Assembly (NCBI GenBank): GCA_023229175.1
Contig: JALNZV010000003.1
Coordinates: forward strand, 62,001-126,000
Source: Tissierellaceae bacterium
GTDB taxonomy: Bacteria > Bacillota > Clostridia > Tissierellales > Tissierellaceae
Length of the DNA stretch: 64,000 nt
Direction of reading: 5' to 3'
Shown here: positions 61,643 through 64,000 of the stretch, one piece after another
How the letters are laid out: every line of letters starts with the position of its first letter
Numbering within the stretch: position 1 is the first letter of the stretch
Program-made: the position numbers and the translations under genes
The notes under the pieces: model-generated
Databases searched by the model: none
Seen by the model: the letters and a program-made list of their open reading frames with translations, nothing else
Told to the model about the DNA's origin: nothing

Positions 61643-61671
61643 TTGTATTTTTCTCATCTTAGGTCTATAAT
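61643..61671 (+). promoter_or_regulatory. Promoter of the nicotinate phosphoribosyltransferase gene
   Basis: TTGTAT (61643-61648), 17-bp spacer, TATAAT (61666-61671). Confidence 0.65.
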
Positions 61672-61702
61672 TGTATTAACTATATGACAAAGGAGACTAC
61701 AA

Positions 61703-63157
61703 ATGATTAGTTTAGACTGGAAGGATAATAAGAATCTTACTATGCTTGCAGATTTTTATGAATTCACTATGGCCAATGGATATCTAGAAAACGGATTAGG
61801 AGACCAAATCGCGTATTTCGATATGTTTTTTAGAACTATTCCCGATGGTGGCGGCTTTGCTATTATGGCTGGAGTAGAGCAGTTAATTGAGTATCTAAAG
61901 AATTTAAGGTTTGACGAAGAAGATATAGCTTATTTTGAGTCAAAGAAGATGTTTGGCAAAAAATTTCTAGATTATCTTAGAAACTTTGAATTTCAGTGCG
62001 ATGTATGGGCAATACCAGAGGGAACTCCCATATTTCCCCAGGAACCCATAGTCGTAGTTAGAGGCCCTGTAGTACAAGCACAGCTCATAGAAACAATGGT
62101 ATTATTGACTATTAATCATCAATCTTTAATTGCAACGAAGGCTAATAGAATTGTAAGGGCTGCCAATGGCAGAACTATAATGGAGTTTGGCTCTAGGAGG
62201 GCACAAGGATATGAAGGAGCCATACTAGGTGCTAGGGCAGCATATATTGGCGGTTGTATTGGCACTGCCAACACCATAGTGGACAGGGATTTTGATATTC
62301 CAGCTCTAGGGACCATGGCCCATAGTTGGGTCCAAATGTTTCCCACTGAATTAGATGCATTCAGGGCTTATGCCAAAATATATCCAGACAATTGCACATT
62401 GCTAGTAGATACTTATAATACCTTAAAGGAAGGTATTCCCAATGCCATCAAAGTCTTTGATGAAGAAATCGTACCTAGGGGATTTAGGCCCAAAGGCATT
62501 AGAATAGACAGCGGAGATATTGCCTATCTGTCTAAGGAGTGCAGGAGGATGCTAGACGAAGCCGGATATCCAGATTGTAGTATAATTGCTTCTAGCTCTT
62601 TGGACGAATATGTAATTAGGGATTTGCTACTTCAAGGTGCAGCAATCGATTCCTTTGGTGTAGGAGAAAGGCTCATAACTGCCAAGTCTCAACCTGTCTT
62701 TGGCGGCGTATATAAGTTAACCACCATAGAAGAGGACGGAAAGCTAATACCCAAGATAAAGGTCAGCGAAAACGTGGGAAAGATTACCACACCTGGATTT
62801 AAACAGGTATATAGGATATTTGACAAGACTAGCCACAAGGCCATTGCCGACGTGATTACCCTCCATGACGAGGTAATAGATGAGTCAAGGCCCTATGAAA
62901 TATTCCATCCCATCTATACTTGGAAAAGAAAAACATTGAAGAATTTCTATGTCCGTAAATTATTAGTTAAAATATTTGAAAATGGAAATTCTATCTATGA
63001 AAGTCCAAATATCCACGAAATAAAAGAATATTGCAAGGTTCAATTGGATTTGATGTGGGATGAGGTTAAAAGATTTGACAGACCCCATAGGTATTTTGTG
63101 GATCTCTCCCAAAAACTATGGGATATAAAAGATCAGCTGTTGAAGGAACATAAATAA
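61703..63157 (+). CDS. pncB: Nicotinate phosphoribosyltransferase
   Basis: A 484-aa enzyme of NAD salvage that makes nicotinate mononucleotide from nicotinate and PRPP with ATP. Blocks: DFYEFTMANGYLENG, IMEFGSRRAQGYEGAILGAR, GTMAHSWVQ with probable phospho-acceptor His207, and GIRIDSGDIAYLSKECRRML. Start ATG 61703 follows AAAGGAGACTAC. It is a single gene with its own promoter. Confidence 0.95.
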   Translation: MISLDWKDNKNLTMLADFYEFTMANGYLENGLGDQIAYFDMFFRTIPDGGGFAIMAGVEQLIEYLKNLRFDEEDIAYFESKKMFGKKFLDYLRNFEFQCDVWAIPEGTPIFPQEPIVVVRGPVVQAQLIETMVLLTINHQSLIATKANRIVRAANGRTIMEFGSRRAQGYEGAILGARAAYIGGCIGTANTIVDRDFDIPALGTMAHSWVQMFPTELDAFRAYAKIYPDNCTLLVDTYNTLKEGIPNAIKVFDEEIVPRGFRPKGIRIDSGDIAYLSKECRRMLDEAGYPDCSIIASSSLDEYVIRDLLLQGAAIDSFGVGERLITAKSQPVFGGVYKLTTIEEDGKLIPKIKVSENVGKITTPGFKQVYRIFDKTSHKAIADVITLHDEVIDESRPYEIFHPIYTWKRKTLKNFYVRKLLVKIFENGNSIYESPNIHEIKEYCKVQLDLMWDEVKRFDRPHRYFVDLSQKLWDIKDQLLKEHK

Positions 63158-63231
63158 AAGATGCATCATATGGTGCGTTACCATAGGGATTGAATAAAAG
63201 AAAGTAAACAGCTTTAAAGGTTAGGAGGATT

Positions 63232-63277
63232 AAAGAAGCCTAATTTAATGGAAAGTCCATTATATAGGCTTCTTTTT
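63232..63277. terminator. Long bipartite hairpin, probable terminator
   Basis: GAAGCCTA/TAGGCTTC and AATGGA/TCCATT stems form an almost continuous hairpin with TTTTT on the plus side. It contains the stop of the truncated DUF1016 gene. Confidence 0.75.
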
Positions 63278-63647
63278 CATAAAAAGATCTTTTACTTAAA
63301 TCAGAAATACTTAAAAGTTCACAGTAATGAGACCAGCTCAATTTGCCAGACAGCGTCTGGCTTTTTGGATGGGCTAGATAAAGATTCCTCATATTTTGCA
63401 AATTCGACCTAGAAAAACCTCTTCCAAACTCTTTTGTCAATTCTATTGAAAGTTCTTTTATCAAGCCTTTACCATAATCAGCTCTATCTTGGTGATTTTG
63501 TTCATCTTCTACAATTATCCTTCCTATTTGCCAATAAGCTTTAAGTAGTTCGACATTGACCGCACTTGCAACATTATTTCTTGCCTCAAGCATAACTTGT
63601 TTTATTTCTGTAAAAATATTATTATTTTGGTTTGATATTTCACTCAT
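63240..63647 (-). pseudogene. Truncated DUF1016 (YhcG-type, PDDEXK superfamily) gene, N-terminal part
   Basis: From ATG 63647 (GGAGG upstream) 135 codons match the DUF1016 N-terminal domain: ELLKAYWQIGRIIVEDEQ, YGKGLIKELSIELTKEFGRG, FSRSNLQNMRNLYLAHP, LSWSHYCELLSI. It stops at TAG within a hairpin, where full proteins continue about 200 more residues to the nuclease-like C-domain. It is probably inactive. A shorter remnant of the same 5' end lies at 37.3 kb. Confidence 0.75.
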
Positions 63648-63786
63648 AGTTTTACCTCCTGAGCCTCTTTTCCAAAGATACAATATAATGTTAACTTCAC
63701 TGATTATAAAAAAAATTTATGCCCTTTATCTAAGCTTGTGTCGCTTAATAAGAACGATGTGTAATAAATCCGCATTGTTTTTATAA

Positions 63787-64000
63787 TTACTGTTCATTTA
63801 ATATCTTAAAAATAATTGGCTTTAAAATACTAAAAAGTAAATATCCTACTAAACCTCCAAATGTATTAGTTATCAAATCAGTAACATCGAATGACCTTGA
63901 TGCTAAGCCTCCCCAAAATGCACTTAATAACTGAGTACTTTCAATTGTTAAACTAAAAAGAAAAGCCACAGTAACTGTTTTTAGAATACCCACTTTCCTT
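63787..64000 (-). CDS. VanZ-like membrane protein, C-terminal part
   Basis: Only the end is in the window; the frame is open to the right edge. Two membrane helices and the VanZ pattern SLTIESTQLLSAF, RSFDVTDLITNTFGGLVGYL are visible. A GTG at 63993 is probably an internal Val. VanZ-type proteins are membrane proteins linked to glycopeptide response, but most have no known role. Confidence 0.75.
   Translation of the reverse strand, partial: RKVGILKTVTVAFLFSLTIESTQLLSAFWGGLASRSFDVTDLITNTFGGLVGYLLFSILKPIIFKILNEQ

Overview
The window looks like a chromosomal segment of a low-GC, motile, anaerobic Firmicute in the Clostridia/Tissierellia range (inference). The signs are AT-rich DNA, strong Shine-Dalgarno sites, three T-box leaders, a large Alu-type SRP RNA, a Spo0E-like protein, CtsR, CsoR and Fur-type operators, and a sigma-D flagellar promoter. 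Two genes carry an in-frame TGA at a redox or metal-binding cysteine position, each followed by a bacterial-SECIS-like hairpin. This suggests the host makes selenoproteins.

Layout. 0-3.6 kb: a two-component system with a SARP-like response regulator (cut by the window edge) and a 1022-aa hybrid kinase whose internal receiver has lost its phospho-acceptor Asp. 3.8-8.4 kb: a DUF4349 lipoprotein, an EamA-type exporter, a repetitive coiled-coil gene between two copies of a 31-bp palindrome, a small thioredoxin-fold selenoprotein candidate and a chemoreceptor. 8.5-14.7 kb: ilvB-ilvN-ilvC-ilvD-ilvE behind an Ile T-box. 14.8-21.7 kb: Fe-S scaffold and CsaA, a stalk-domain protein, a DUF1538/PII-like pair, a cation/proton antiporter, and small redox or hydrolase genes. 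21.7-28.3 kb: threonine operon (aspartate kinase - hom - aspartate kinase - thrC - thrB) behind a Thr T-box.

28.3-35.7 kb: a chemoreceptor with a C-terminal sensor domain, then a stress-like cluster (FMN split-barrel, acetamidase, HxlR regulator, diiron ODP-type protein, cupin) sharing a 48-bp operator-like sequence, then an aminotransferase, a NimA-like protein, a Spo0E-like protein and a small HTH gene. 35.7-37.2 kb: orphan trpB behind a Trp T-box. 37.3-39.9 kb: a patch with three more palindrome copies, a truncated DUF1016 remnant, a peptidase-E-like gene with an ATT start, and an HTH membrane protein. 39.9-44.4 kb: receiver - CheC - diguanylate cyclase - dnaX - ybaB - recR, apparently one transcript. 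44.5-47.6 kb: a chemoreceptor, a cupin, tRNA-Ser(GGA) and SRP RNA. 47.6-52.4 kb: flagellar genes (FliK-like, flagellin, two FliS-like, YaaR). 52.4-59.8 kb: a CtsR-controlled DnaJ-like gene, the copper operon copA(Sec)-copZ-csoR, and Fur-controlled feoA-feoB-feoC. 60-64 kb: an ATP-grasp ligase, a candidate structured RNA of about 400 nt, a nicotinate phosphoribosyltransferase, a truncated DUF1016 gene and the end of a VanZ-like gene.

The observations I rate highest are the copper ATPase with Sec in its first metal-binding motif, the small thioredoxin-fold Sec protein, the unidentified structured RNA at 61.2-61.6 kb, and the dispersed palindrome family with a fused gene remnant. All identifications come from reading the sequence; no searches or folding programs were run.
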